From an uncultured Oscillospiraceae bacterium (lineage in GTDB: Bacteria; Bacillota; Clostridia; Oscillospirales; Acutalibacteraceae): 8,658 nt of DNA. The notes below the pieces were generated by a model, which saw only the letters and a list, made by a program, of their open reading frames with translations, was not told the origin of the DNA and did not search any database. Location of the stretch: contig URCA01000072.1 of the NCBI GenBank assembly GCA_900546265.1, positions 1 to 8,658 on the forward strand, given 5' to 3'. Positions within the stretch are counted from its first letter, which is position 1; each line of letters opens with the position of its first letter. The position numbers and the translations under genes were made by a program. Positions 1 through 6,865 of this stretch are shown piece after piece.

Positions 1-1269
<1,269 letters not shown>

Positions 1270-1308
1270 CGCCGTTGAATACGGTAGCACGGTATCGACA
1301 GGAAACAC

Positions 1309-1355
1309 AGCGGGCCGCGACCGGAATTTGCCCGGTCGCGGCCCGCTTGGTTTTT
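1309..1355 (+). terminator. Rho-independent terminator after glpK
   Basis: A perfect 16-bp GC-rich stem (1309-1324 with 1332-1347) encloses a 7-base loop. After TGG it is followed by five T residues (1351-1355). It lies 39 bases past the glpK stop. Read on the minus strand, the same hairpin sits about 60 bases beyond the stop of the 1407-1844 gene but is followed only by a short TGTTT, so it may act weakly in that direction too. Confidence 0.88.
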
Positions 1356-1406
1356 ATATGGAGCAGGGGAAACGAAAAATATTCCGTATACAAGGGCGGC
1401 CGGCGG

Positions 1407-1844
1407 TCACTCTTTCAGCTTGTATTTTCCGAGTCGGTGCGTCCCGAACAGCAAGGCGTAAACCGCCGCCAGGAACAGGAACAGGGGAACAACCCCATCC
1501 ACATGCAAAACCATCCCGATCGGCGAGAAAGCCGGATAGAACGACAGGCCCGGGAAAATCACTAAGAAGGTTCTCCATACGGAGGGATCGCTCAATAGAT
1601 AAGACAGGCCCGTGGACAAGGCTATCACACCGAAATAGATGGAAATAAGAATCAGATAGCCCCGGCTGTTTCCAAACAAAAAAGCCTGCAGCAGCCAGAC
1701 TAAGAAAAAGGCGATGGACAGCGTCAGCTTCAGGCCGAACTGCTCACGAGTGGTTTCGGGAATGTTCCCCCTAAGGCACAGGACGTACAGCACGGCGGCC
1801 AGCGCCAGGGTGAGAATCCGGAAAATCGTATACTTGGATGGCAT
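1407..1844 (-). CDS. Small multi-pass membrane protein, function unknown
   Basis: A 145-residue very hydrophobic protein that I do not recognise. Four to five membrane segments are visible, roughly residues 7-24, 38-57, 63-84, possibly 90-108, and 116-134. The N-terminus is short and basic (MPSKY), and the C-terminal tail is positively charged (HRLGKYKLKE), suggesting a cytoplasmic C-terminus. No catalytic motif or conserved charged residue within a membrane segment stands out. The ATG at 1844 is preceded by an excellent AAGGAGGA ribosome binding site 6 bases upstream, which supports both the gene and the start. It stands alone on the minus strand, convergent with glpK and divergent from the VTT protein. 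Coding is likely; any functional name would be a guess. Confidence 0.78.
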   Translation of the reverse strand: MPSKYTIFRILTLALAAVLYVLCLRGNIPETTREQFGLKLTLSIAFFLVWLLQAFLFGNSRGYLILISIYFGVIALSTGLSYLLSDPSVWRTFLVIFPGLSFYPAFSPIGMVLHVDGVVPLFLFLAAVYALLFGTHRLGKYKLKE

Positions 1845-1964
1845 AGACGTCCTCCTTAAAATAATAAAAGGTATCGTTCAGCTCATAATCCTCGCGCCGC
1901 TTGATATACGCGGCGGCAGATCGGTTTCTTTACATTTGGACAAGCCGAGCTGCCCTTCCCCTCG

Positions 1965-1992
1965 CCTATAGTATAGCGTACGTCTTTATCAA
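1965..1992 (-). promoter_or_regulatory. Candidate promoter for the 1407-1844 gene
   Basis: On the minus strand TTGATA (1992-1987) is separated by 16 bases from TATAGG (1970-1965). An overlapping TATACT (1975-1970) has the better -10 sequence but no well-spaced -35. The implied 5' leader is a little over 110 bases and includes the 1895-1915 hairpin. This is a by-eye match only and could be chance in an AT-rich spacer. Confidence 0.28.
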
Positions 1993-2106
1993 AAACGACG
2001 GGTTTTCGGAAAAATTAATAAAAATTTCCATAGAAATGCGTACCACACGGATGAAAAGCGGCTTTTTGCGAAAGTTTTCGCGGCAGGCGGATTTGGTCGG
2101 ATTTTG

Positions 2107-2115
2107 TGATATACT
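2107..2115 (+). promoter_or_regulatory. Extended -10 promoter for the VTT protein gene
   Basis: TGATATACT combines the extended TG dinucleotide with a TATACT -10 box, 31 bases upstream of the ATG at 2146. No good -35 hexamer lies 16-18 bases further upstream, which suits extended -10 promoters. A start near 2122 would give a leader of about 25 bases carrying AAAGGAGGAG. Confidence 0.6.
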
Positions 2116-2145
2116 ATCCTGTGTATCCGGAAAGGAGGAGCGGCC

Positions 2146-2838
2146 ATGAGAAAACGGGTGGCGGAAATCCTGATGACCATAGCGAAAATCCTGCCCTTTG
2201 TCGTTATGCTGGCGCTGGTGGTGCTGTATCTGCTAAATAAAGACGCTCTCGGCGTGGACGATATCCTCCGGTATACGCCGGACAACCTGTGGCTGGCCGC
2301 CCTGGCGGTGCTGGCGGCCTACGCCGTCAAATCCCTGTCCGTCTTTTTCCCCCTGCTGGTGCTGTACGCGGCGGCGGGGCTGCTGTTCCCCCTGCCCGCT
2401 GCCCTTTTGGTCAATCTGTCCGGCCTGCTGGTGTGTGTCACCATCCCCTACGGCATCGGCCGCTTTGCGGGCAAGGATCTGGTGGACAGCCTGCAGAAAA
2501 AATATAAAAAAATCGCCCGCATCAACGAGATTAAGCGGGGCAGCGAGTTTTTCTTCGCCTTTTTTCTGCGCATCATTGAGTTTTTGCCCGGGGACGTGGT
2601 GAGCATGGTGCTGGGCGCCTCCGGCATGACGTATTGGAGGTTCGCCGTGGGCTCCCTGTTAGGGCTGCTGCCGGTCATGGTGGCGACCACCGTCGCCGGC
2701 TCCTCCCTGTCCGATCCCACCTCCCCGGTGTTCATCGTCACCGCGGTGCTGGTGGTGCTTCTGTCGGTGGGATCCTTCGTCCTCTGGCGGGTGGTCAGCC
2801 GGAAAAACGCGGGTTCCCGTCCGGAAACCCGATCCTGA
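2146..2838 (+). CDS. TVP38/TMEM64-family (VTT domain, DedA-like) inner membrane protein
   Basis: A 230-residue integral membrane protein. The VTT hallmark is visible at residues 139-161 (FFLRIIEFLPGDVVSMVLG then ASGM), followed by the conserved WRFAVGSLLGLLPVMV at 164-179. Predicted hydrophobic segments are about 12-30, 50-84 (two passes), 86-103, the re-entrant stretch near 135-146, 163-185 and 194-217. The C-terminal tail is basic and short. Proteins of this family are linked to lipid scrambling or undecaprenyl-phosphate recycling in bacteria; which substrate this one handles cannot be read from sequence. The ATG at 2146 has AAAGGAGGAG at ideal spacing (5 bases). It is 167 bases upstream of spoVAE on the same strand, with no terminator seen between, so some read-through is possible. 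Family placement is secure, the role is not. Confidence 0.87.
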   Translation: MRKRVAEILMTIAKILPFVVMLALVVLYLLNKDALGVDDILRYTPDNLWLAALAVLAAYAVKSLSVFFPLLVLYAAAGLLFPLPAALLVNLSGLLVCVTIPYGIGRFAGKDLVDSLQKKYKKIARINEIKRGSEFFFAFFLRIIEFLPGDVVSMVLGASGMTYWRFAVGSLLGLLPVMVATTVAGSSLSDPTSPVFIVTAVLVVLLSVGSFVLWRVVSRKNAGSRPETRS

Positions 2839-2911
2839 GCGATAACGCGCCGTTTTGGTTGGAAAATGTGCGAATCCATGCCGCAATTGTTTGCCCTCCG
2901 TTTGATTTTGT

Positions 2912-2925
2912 GCGCATAAATGCGC
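2912..2925. repeat. Inverted repeat upstream of spoVAE
   Basis: GCGCAT-AA-ATGCGC is a perfect 6-bp inverted repeat with a 2-base centre, 80 bases before the spoVAE start. A further ATATGCG follows at 2928-2934. It could be an operator or part of a promoter region. No convincing sigma-G pair (GNATR and CATNNTA-like boxes 17-18 bases apart) was found in the 167-base gap. Confidence 0.35.
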
Positions 2926-3005
2926 GAATATGCGGAAAAAATAGAGCCGTTAGGGTGGTAAGAGGAGCATAACGGCGACCCCACCCGGAAAGGCTGGGTA
3001 AAACA

Positions 3006-3371
3006 ATGGATTGGCTGATGCTGATAAAAACCTTTGCGGTGGGCGGCATTATCTGCGTATTGGGGCAGCTGCTGATCGACTACACCTCCATGACTCCGGC
3101 GCGCATCCTGGTGCTGTTTGTCACCATGGGTGTCGTCCTGACCGCCGTCGGCCTCTACGAGCCGCTGGTCAAGTTTGCCGGCTCAGGCGCGACGGTTCCG
3201 CTGACCGGCTTCGGCTACACGCTGGCCAAGGGCGCGGAGGAAATGGTCAAGGAAAAAGGGCTGCTCGGCGCGCTGATGGGCGGGCTGTCGGGCACGGCGG
3301 GCGGCATTTCCGCCGCTATTCTGTTCGGCTTCGTCTGCGCCCTGGTGTCCAAGTCGGGCGACAAATCGTAA
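3006..3371 (+). CDS. spoVAE: Stage V sporulation protein AE (SpoVAE/SpoVAEb)
   Basis: A 121-residue membrane protein of the SpoVA complex, which moves calcium-dipicolinate into the forespore during sporulation and releases it in germination; it acts in the inner spore membrane. The family signature is plain: GGIICVLGQLLID at 13-25, TPARILVLFV at 30-39 and GSGATVPLTGFGYTLAKG at 59-76, ending with the glycine-rich hydrophobic segment 88-114. Length matches the usual 115-120 residues. The ATG at 3006 is the only good start in frame, because a stop lies at 2970-2972. The ribosome binding site GGAAAGG (2987-2993) is rather far away, 12 bases, and sits in the loop of a small ACCC/GGGT hairpin. Normally spoVAC and spoVAD precede this gene; neither is here. 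Downstream lies a strong terminator. Confidence 0.94.
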   Translation: MDWLMLIKTFAVGGIICVLGQLLIDYTSMTPARILVLFVTMGVVLTAVGLYEPLVKFAGSGATVPLTGFGYTLAKGAEEMVKEKGLLGALMGGLSGTAGGISAAILFGFVCALVSKSGDKS

Positions 3372-3376
3372 AGGTA

Positions 3377-3427
3377 TAAACAACCGGCGGTTCCCGCATC
3401 ATCAAGCGGGAACCGCCGGTTTGTTTA
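3377..3427. terminator. Bidirectional terminator between spoVAE and the glycosyltransferase
   Basis: A perfect 16-bp stem (3382-3397 with 3406-3421) with an 8-base loop is extended by an imperfect AAA/TTT base. T-rich ends lie on both strands: TTTGTTTA rightward and TTGTTTATA leftward. It starts 10 bases after the spoVAE stop, and its outer arm reaches into the stop codon of the convergent glycosyltransferase gene. It should therefore end both transcripts. Confidence 0.87.
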
Positions 3428-4369
3428 TTCGTCCAGAAAGGCCTCGACGACATAGCGGGGACGGCCCTTGACCTCGCTGTAGATCTTGCCGATATATTCC
3501 CCGAGCACCCCGATGCACAGCAGCTGAATGCCGCCCAGCAGCCAGATGGAGCAGACAATGGCCGTCCAGCCGGCCACTGTGGCCCCCATGAAGTGGGAAA
3601 TCAAGGCGTACAGCAGACCGGCAATGCTGGCCAGGGAGATGAAAATCCCGAAATTGGAGATGATTTTCAGCGGCCGCACGCTGAAGGAGGTGATGCCGTC
3701 CACCGCGAAATGCAGCATCTTTTTCAGCGGGTATTTGGACTCTCCCGCGAAGCGCTCGTGCCGGTCATAGGTTACGACGCCGCTTTTAAAACCGATTTCC
3801 GGCACGATACCCCGCAGAAAGAGGTTGACCTCCTTATACTGGGCCAGGGCGTCCAGGGCCCGTTTGCCCATCAGACGGTAATCGGCGTGGTTATACACAA
3901 TATCCACGCCCAGCATTTTCATGAACTTATAAAAGCCTTGGGCGGTGGAGCGTTTGAAGAGGGTGTCGGTATCCCGTTTGTTCCGCACCCCATAGACCAC
4001 CTCGCAGCCCTCATGATACTTGTCCAAAAAGGCGTCCAGCACGTCGATATCGTCCTGGAGATCGGCGTCCAGGGAGATGGCGCAGTCTGCCCGTTCCCGG
4101 GCGGTCATCAGACCGGCCAGCAGGGCGTTCTGGTGTCCCCGGTTGTGGGCCAGCTTGAGGCCGGAAACCAGGCGGTTTTCCTGGTGGAACCCGGCGATCA
4201 GCTCCCAGGTGCGATCCTTGCTGCCGTCGTCCACCAGCAGGATGCGGCTGTCCTCCCCCGCCCGGCCGGAGGCGATTAGGCCGCGCAGCTTCTCCGTCAG
4301 CCGCTTCACCGTTTCGGGGAGCACCGCTTCTTCGTTGTAGCAGGGAACCACCAGATACGCCGTCGTCAT
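3425..4369 (-). CDS. Family 2 glycosyltransferase, DPM1/GtrB-like, with C-terminal membrane anchor
   Basis: A 314-residue membrane-associated GT-A glycosyltransferase. It begins VVPCYNEEAVLPE (7-19), has DDGS at 47-50 for the nucleotide, DADLQDD at 101-107 for metal and sugar, HADYRLMGKRAL at 161-172, and RFAGESKYPLKKM at 206-218, the conserved loop of polyprenyl-phosphate glycosyltransferases. Two transmembrane helices follow, about 236-260 and 267-291, then a short basic tail. Such enzymes transfer a sugar, usually glucose, from UDP-sugar to undecaprenyl phosphate for decoration of wall or surface polymers. The actual sugar is not known here. It is the last gene of the minus-strand operon, 28 bases after rsmE. 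The ATG at 4369 is preceded by GAAAGGATG at 11 bases; a nearer out-of-frame ATG at 4380 abuts the ribosome binding site and opens only four codons. Confidence 0.93.
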   Translation of the reverse strand: MTTAYLVVPCYNEEAVLPETVKRLTEKLRGLIASGRAGEDSRILLVDDGSKDRTWELIAGFHQENRLVSGLKLAHNRGHQNALLAGLMTARERADCAISLDADLQDDIDVLDAFLDKYHEGCEVVYGVRNKRDTDTLFKRSTAQGFYKFMKMLGVDIVYNHADYRLMGKRALDALAQYKEVNLFLRGIVPEIGFKSGVVTYDRHERFAGESKYPLKKMLHFAVDGITSFSVRPLKIISNFGIFISLASIAGLLYALISHFMGATVAGWTAIVCSIWLLGGIQLLCIGVLGEYIGKIYSEVKGRPRYVVEAFLDE

Positions 4370-4380
4370 CGTCCAGTCAT

Positions 4381-4396
4381 CCTTTCGAAGAAAAGG
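4381..4396 (-). promoter_or_regulatory. Small hairpin covering the glycosyltransferase ribosome binding site
   Basis: On the minus strand CCTTT (4396-4392) can pair with AAAGG (4385-4381) across a 6-base TCTTCG loop. The right arm is the core of the ribosome binding site for the gene starting at 4369. The stem is only 5 bp and weak, so any effect on translation is speculative. Confidence 0.3.
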
Positions 4397-4397
4397 T

Positions 4398-5117
4398 TTA
4401 TTCCATATTGCCGCTCAGATGCATCAGAAGGGTCAGGGCCGCCAGAGGGGCCGTTTCACACCGCAGGATCCGGGGGCCCAAGGTGGCGACGCCGCCGCCT
4501 TGGCGGCGGAAAGCGTCGATCTCCTCCGGGTCGAAGCCGCCCTCCGGGCCGACGAACACCGACAGCCGCCGGGTGGAAGGGGTCACCAGCTCGCGCAGGG
4601 GCCGGCCGCCTCCCTCGTAAAACACCAGGGCGGGTTCCCCGGAAAGGCGGGAAAGGGCCTGGTTCCAAGATAGGGGCCGCTCCACGGCGGGCAGAATCCC
4701 CCGGCCGCACTGGCCCGCCGCCTCGGCGGCGATCCGCTGCCAGCGCTCCTGCTTTTTGTCGGCCTTTCCCTCCAGGCGGGCGACACTGCGCCGGGTGGCG
4801 ACCGGCACCACCGCCGTCACCCCCAGCTCCACCGCCTTCTGGACGATCCAGTCCATCTTGTCCCCCTTAGGCAGGCCCTGGTACAGGGTGACGGCCAGAG
4901 TAGGCTCTGCCTGAGAGGGGCGACTAACGGTGATTCGCACCGTCACCTGCCGATCGGTCACCGTTTCCAGCACCCCTTCGAAATCGGTGCCCTTTCCGTC
5001 GCAGAGGGTCAGGGCCTCCCCCGGCCGCATCCGCAGGGCTTTGGCGATGTGGAGCGCGTCGGCGCCGGCGATATAAGCCCGGCCATCCGCCGTCCCGTCG
5101 ATAAAAAAGCGGGGCAT
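4398..5117 (-). CDS. rsmE: 16S rRNA (uracil-1498-N3)-methyltransferase RsmE
   Basis: A 239-residue SPOUT-family methyltransferase that uses S-adenosylmethionine to make m3U1498 in 16S rRNA of the assembled small subunit. The N-terminal PUA-like part is visible as MPRFFIDG and HIAKALRMRPGEALTLCDG (23-41). Then come LYQGLPKGDKMDWIVQKAVE (78-97) and AAEAAGQCGRG (130-140). The knotted C-terminal AdoMet site is FVGPEGGFDPEEI (188-200) and LGPRILRCETAPLAAL (213-228). Length fits the family. The frame stays open further upstream inside tcdA, but ATG 5117 gives the correct family N-terminus (RFF) and has AAAGGACGG at about 10 bases, lying within the end of tcdA. Only two bases separate it from the tcdA stop, indicating translational coupling. 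Confidence 0.96.
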   Translation of the reverse strand: MPRFFIDGTADGRAYIAGADALHIAKALRMRPGEALTLCDGKGTDFEGVLETVTDRQVTVRITVSRPSQAEPTLAVTLYQGLPKGDKMDWIVQKAVELGVTAVVPVATRRSVARLEGKADKKQERWQRIAAEAAGQCGRGILPAVERPLSWNQALSRLSGEPALVFYEGGGRPLRELVTPSTRRLSVFVGPEGGFDPEEIDAFRRQGGGVATLGPRILRCETAPLAALTLLMHLSGNME

Positions 5118-5119
5118 GG

Positions 5120-5854
5120 CTATCCGTCCTTTCCGTCCTCGATCCCGGCCAGCCGCCGGAGAATATAGCCCGCCAGCACCAGTCCGGCCGCCCCCGGCAC
5201 GAAGGACAGGCTGCCGGGCAGGGCGTGCTTGCCCTCCCGCCGTTCGTCGCCGTCTGGGTACTCGCCGGGCCGGCGGGGCGGCTCGTCCGAAAAAACCACC
5301 GGCAGATGGGGGATTCCGCGTTTCTTCAGCTCCCGCCGCATGACCCGACAAAGGGGACAGACGCGGGTATCCGCGATGTCTGCCGTGCGGAAGCGGCTGG
5401 GATCCAGCTTGTTGCCGCAGCCCATGGCGCTGACCAGGGGAATACCCTTATCCCGGCACTCTTCGGCGAGGGCCAGCTTGGCGGCCACGGTATCCACGGC
5501 GTCGGCCACAAAATCGCAGCCGTCTATGAGGCCCTGGCCCTCCCCGGGCAGATAAAACACGGTGTGAGCCTCCGCCCGGCAGGCGGGGTTGATATCCCGC
5601 ACCCGGCGGGCCATCACCTCGGCCTTGGGCTGCCCCACCGTGGAGCAGAGGGCGATGAGCTGGCGGTTGCGGTTGGAATCCGACACGGTATCGCCGTCCA
5701 CCAAAATCAGGCGGCCCACTCCGGCCCGGGCCAGGGCTTCGGCGGTGTAGGATCCCACGCCGCCCAGGCCGAACACCGCCACCGTCGCCTGCTCCAGCCG
5801 TTCCACCGCTTCCCGCCCCAGGAGCATGGCGGTGCGGGACATCCAGTTTTCCAC
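5120..5854 (-). CDS. tcdA: tRNA threonylcarbamoyladenosine dehydratase TcdA (E1-like, ThiF/HesA fold)
   Basis: A 244-residue cytosolic E1-like enzyme that uses ATP to cyclise t6A37 of tRNAs to ct6A. The Rossmann nucleotide loop is FGLGGVGSYTAEAL at 28-41. The acidic and arginine motif VDGDTVSDSNRNRQ is at 52-65, VADAVDTVAAK at 116-126, SAMGCGNKLDP at 142-152, VCPLCRVMRRELKKRGI at 165-181 and VVFSDE at 186-191. These distinguish it from ThiF or MoeB, which carry zinc-binding cysteine pairs. The start is a GTG at 5854: it yields MENWMSRT, matching the family N-terminus, and has AAAGGACGG 11 bases before. An ATG at 5842 is possible but poorly spaced. It lies between prmA (18-base gap) and rsmE (2-base gap). 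The GTG start and clear motifs are consistent with a functional enzyme. Confidence 0.93.
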   Translation of the reverse strand: MENWMSRTAMLLGREAVERLEQATVAVFGLGGVGSYTAEALARAGVGRLILVDGDTVSDSNRNRQLIALCSTVGQPKAEVMARRVRDINPACRAEAHTVFYLPGEGQGLIDGCDFVADAVDTVAAKLALAEECRDKGIPLVSAMGCGNKLDPSRFRTADIADTRVCPLCRVMRRELKKRGIPHLPVVFSDEPPRRPGEYPDGDERREGKHALPGSLSFVPGAAGLVLAGYILRRLAGIEDGKDG

Positions 5855-5872
5855 GTGGGCTCCGTCCTTTCC

Positions 5873-6799
5873 TCAGCCGGTATAGCGCAGGGTCAGGCAC
5901 AGCCAGCCGCCGTGCTCCCGCCGGGTTTCGACCGCAAAGCCGCAGGCGGCCAGGGCGGAGAGAACCTCCGCCTCCCGCGTGTCGATGATGCCCGAGGCGA
6001 TATAGACGCCGCCTGGCTTCAGGAACCGGGGAATGGACGGGGACAGGGCGATGATGGCATCGGCCACGATGTTGGCGGCCACCACGTCGTACCGGCCCTC
6101 CACCTTGTCCACCAAATCGCCGTGCAGGATGGTGAGGACGGGGGGCGTAAAGCCGTTGAGCTCCCCGTTCTCCCTGGCGGTTTTCACGGCCAGGGGATCG
6201 ATGTCCACCCCCACGGCCTTTTCCGCGCCCAGCAGCAAGGCCGCGATAGATAATATCCCGCTGCCGCAGCCCACGTCCAGCAGTTGCGCGCCGGGGCTTA
6301 CCGCGTCCTCCAGGGCTTCCAGCACCAGACGGGTAGTGTCGTGGCCGCCGGTGCCAAAGGCCATGCCGGGATCAATGGACAGCACCGCCCGGCCCCCGGC
6401 GTCCTCCACCGTCTCCCAGGTGGGACGGATGAGCAGCCGGCGACCCACGGGAAGGGGCTTGAAGTAGGCCTTCCAATTGTTGGCCCAGTCCTGCTCGCTG
6501 ACCTCGCTGGCCAGCACTTCGTGGCCGATACCCGCGGTATGCAGCCGTTCTCTAAGGAAGGCCACCGCCTCCGCCGGATTTTCCTCCGGCGAGACATAGA
6601 GGTGAATGATCGACCGGGTGCGATCCCGGGCCAACAGCTCTTCGTCGATCAGATCGATGTGGGCGATTTCCCGCGCCCCTTGGATGAGATCGCTGTAATC
6701 CTCAATATAAATGCCATAAGGCACCACCATGTTGGCGATAGCCGACGCGCGGTCGGTATCGGCGGCGTCCACGGTGATTTTCACTTCCGTCCAGTCCAT
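5873..6799 (-). CDS. prmA: Ribosomal protein L11 methyltransferase PrmA
   Basis: A 308-residue class I AdoMet methyltransferase that methylates lysines and the N-terminus of ribosomal protein L11. The N-terminal L11-recognition domain (1 to about 100) leads to DWANNWKAYFKPLPVG (104-119), a family hallmark. The catalytic part follows: SIDPGMAFGTGGHDTT (141-156), the glycine-rich AdoMet loop LLDVGCGSGILSIAA (173-187), the acidic VGVDIDPLAV (196-205) and the ANIVADAII motif (242-250). Length fits the family. ATG 6799 has AAAGGATGGG 13 bases upstream; a GGGT-CA-ACCC mini-stem in the spacer could shorten the effective distance. It follows the phosphohexomutase by 66 bases and precedes tcdA by 18. 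All active-site motifs are intact. Confidence 0.97.
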   Translation of the reverse strand: MDWTEVKITVDAADTDRASAIANMVVPYGIYIEDYSDLIQGAREIAHIDLIDEELLARDRTRSIIHLYVSPEENPAEAVAFLRERLHTAGIGHEVLASEVSEQDWANNWKAYFKPLPVGRRLLIRPTWETVEDAGGRAVLSIDPGMAFGTGGHDTTRLVLEALEDAVSPGAQLLDVGCGSGILSIAALLLGAEKAVGVDIDPLAVKTARENGELNGFTPPVLTILHGDLVDKVEGRYDVVAANIVADAIIALSPSIPRFLKPGGVYIASGIIDTREAEVLSALAACGFAVETRREHGGWLCLTLRYTG

Positions 6800-6830
6800 A
6801 GGGTTGACCCATCCTTTCGCGGAGACCCGG

Positions 6831-6844
6831 ACCCGGCGCCGGGT
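6831..6844. repeat. 14-base GC palindrome between the phosphohexomutase gene and prmA
   Basis: ACCCGGCGCCGGGT is a perfect palindrome in the 66-base gap, just after a second CCCGG at 6826-6830. No T-run follows on the minus strand, so it is not a standard terminator. It may be an RNA-processing stem, a protein site or merely GC-rich sequence. Confidence 0.4.
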
Positions 6845-6865
6845 TCATCCGTTCATTTCAGATAC

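Larger units (their letters stand above)
1845..2145. other. Divergent intergenic region, no gene seen
   Basis: This 301-base spacer separates the 145-residue membrane protein (leftward) from the VTT protein (rightward). It is clearly AT-richer than its surroundings, especially 1975-2065 (runs such as AAAAATTAATAAAAATTT). It holds ribosome binding sites at both ends, an extended -10 element for the rightward gene, a weak candidate promoter for the leftward gene, and a 6-bp stem with a 9-base loop (1895-1900 with 1910-1915) in the leftward leader. No persuasive small ORF, tRNA or riboswitch fold was found by eye. Confidence 0.7.

Noticed and set aside
1901..2149. An 82-codon + strand ORF in the divergent spacer
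   Set aside because: It crosses the promoter and ribosome binding site of the VTT gene, has no ribosome binding site of its own and AT-rich codons unlike the neighbouring genes.
4367..4380. A four-codon upstream ORF (ATG at 4380) whose TGA overlaps the glycosyltransferase ATG
   Set aside because: It abuts the ribosome binding site with no spacer, so initiation there is unlikely; the overlap is probably chance.
4398..5351. An upstream-extended 317-codon version of rsmE
   Set aside because: The extra N-terminal residues are Arg, Ala and Pro rich and overlap tcdA in another frame. ATG 5117 gives the normal RsmE N-terminus and a well-placed ribosome binding site.
5225..6253. A 342-codon open frame on the + strand, antisense to tcdA and prmA
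   Set aside because: Same shadow composition and no recognisable domain. The minus-strand genes in this stretch carry complete TcdA and PrmA signatures.
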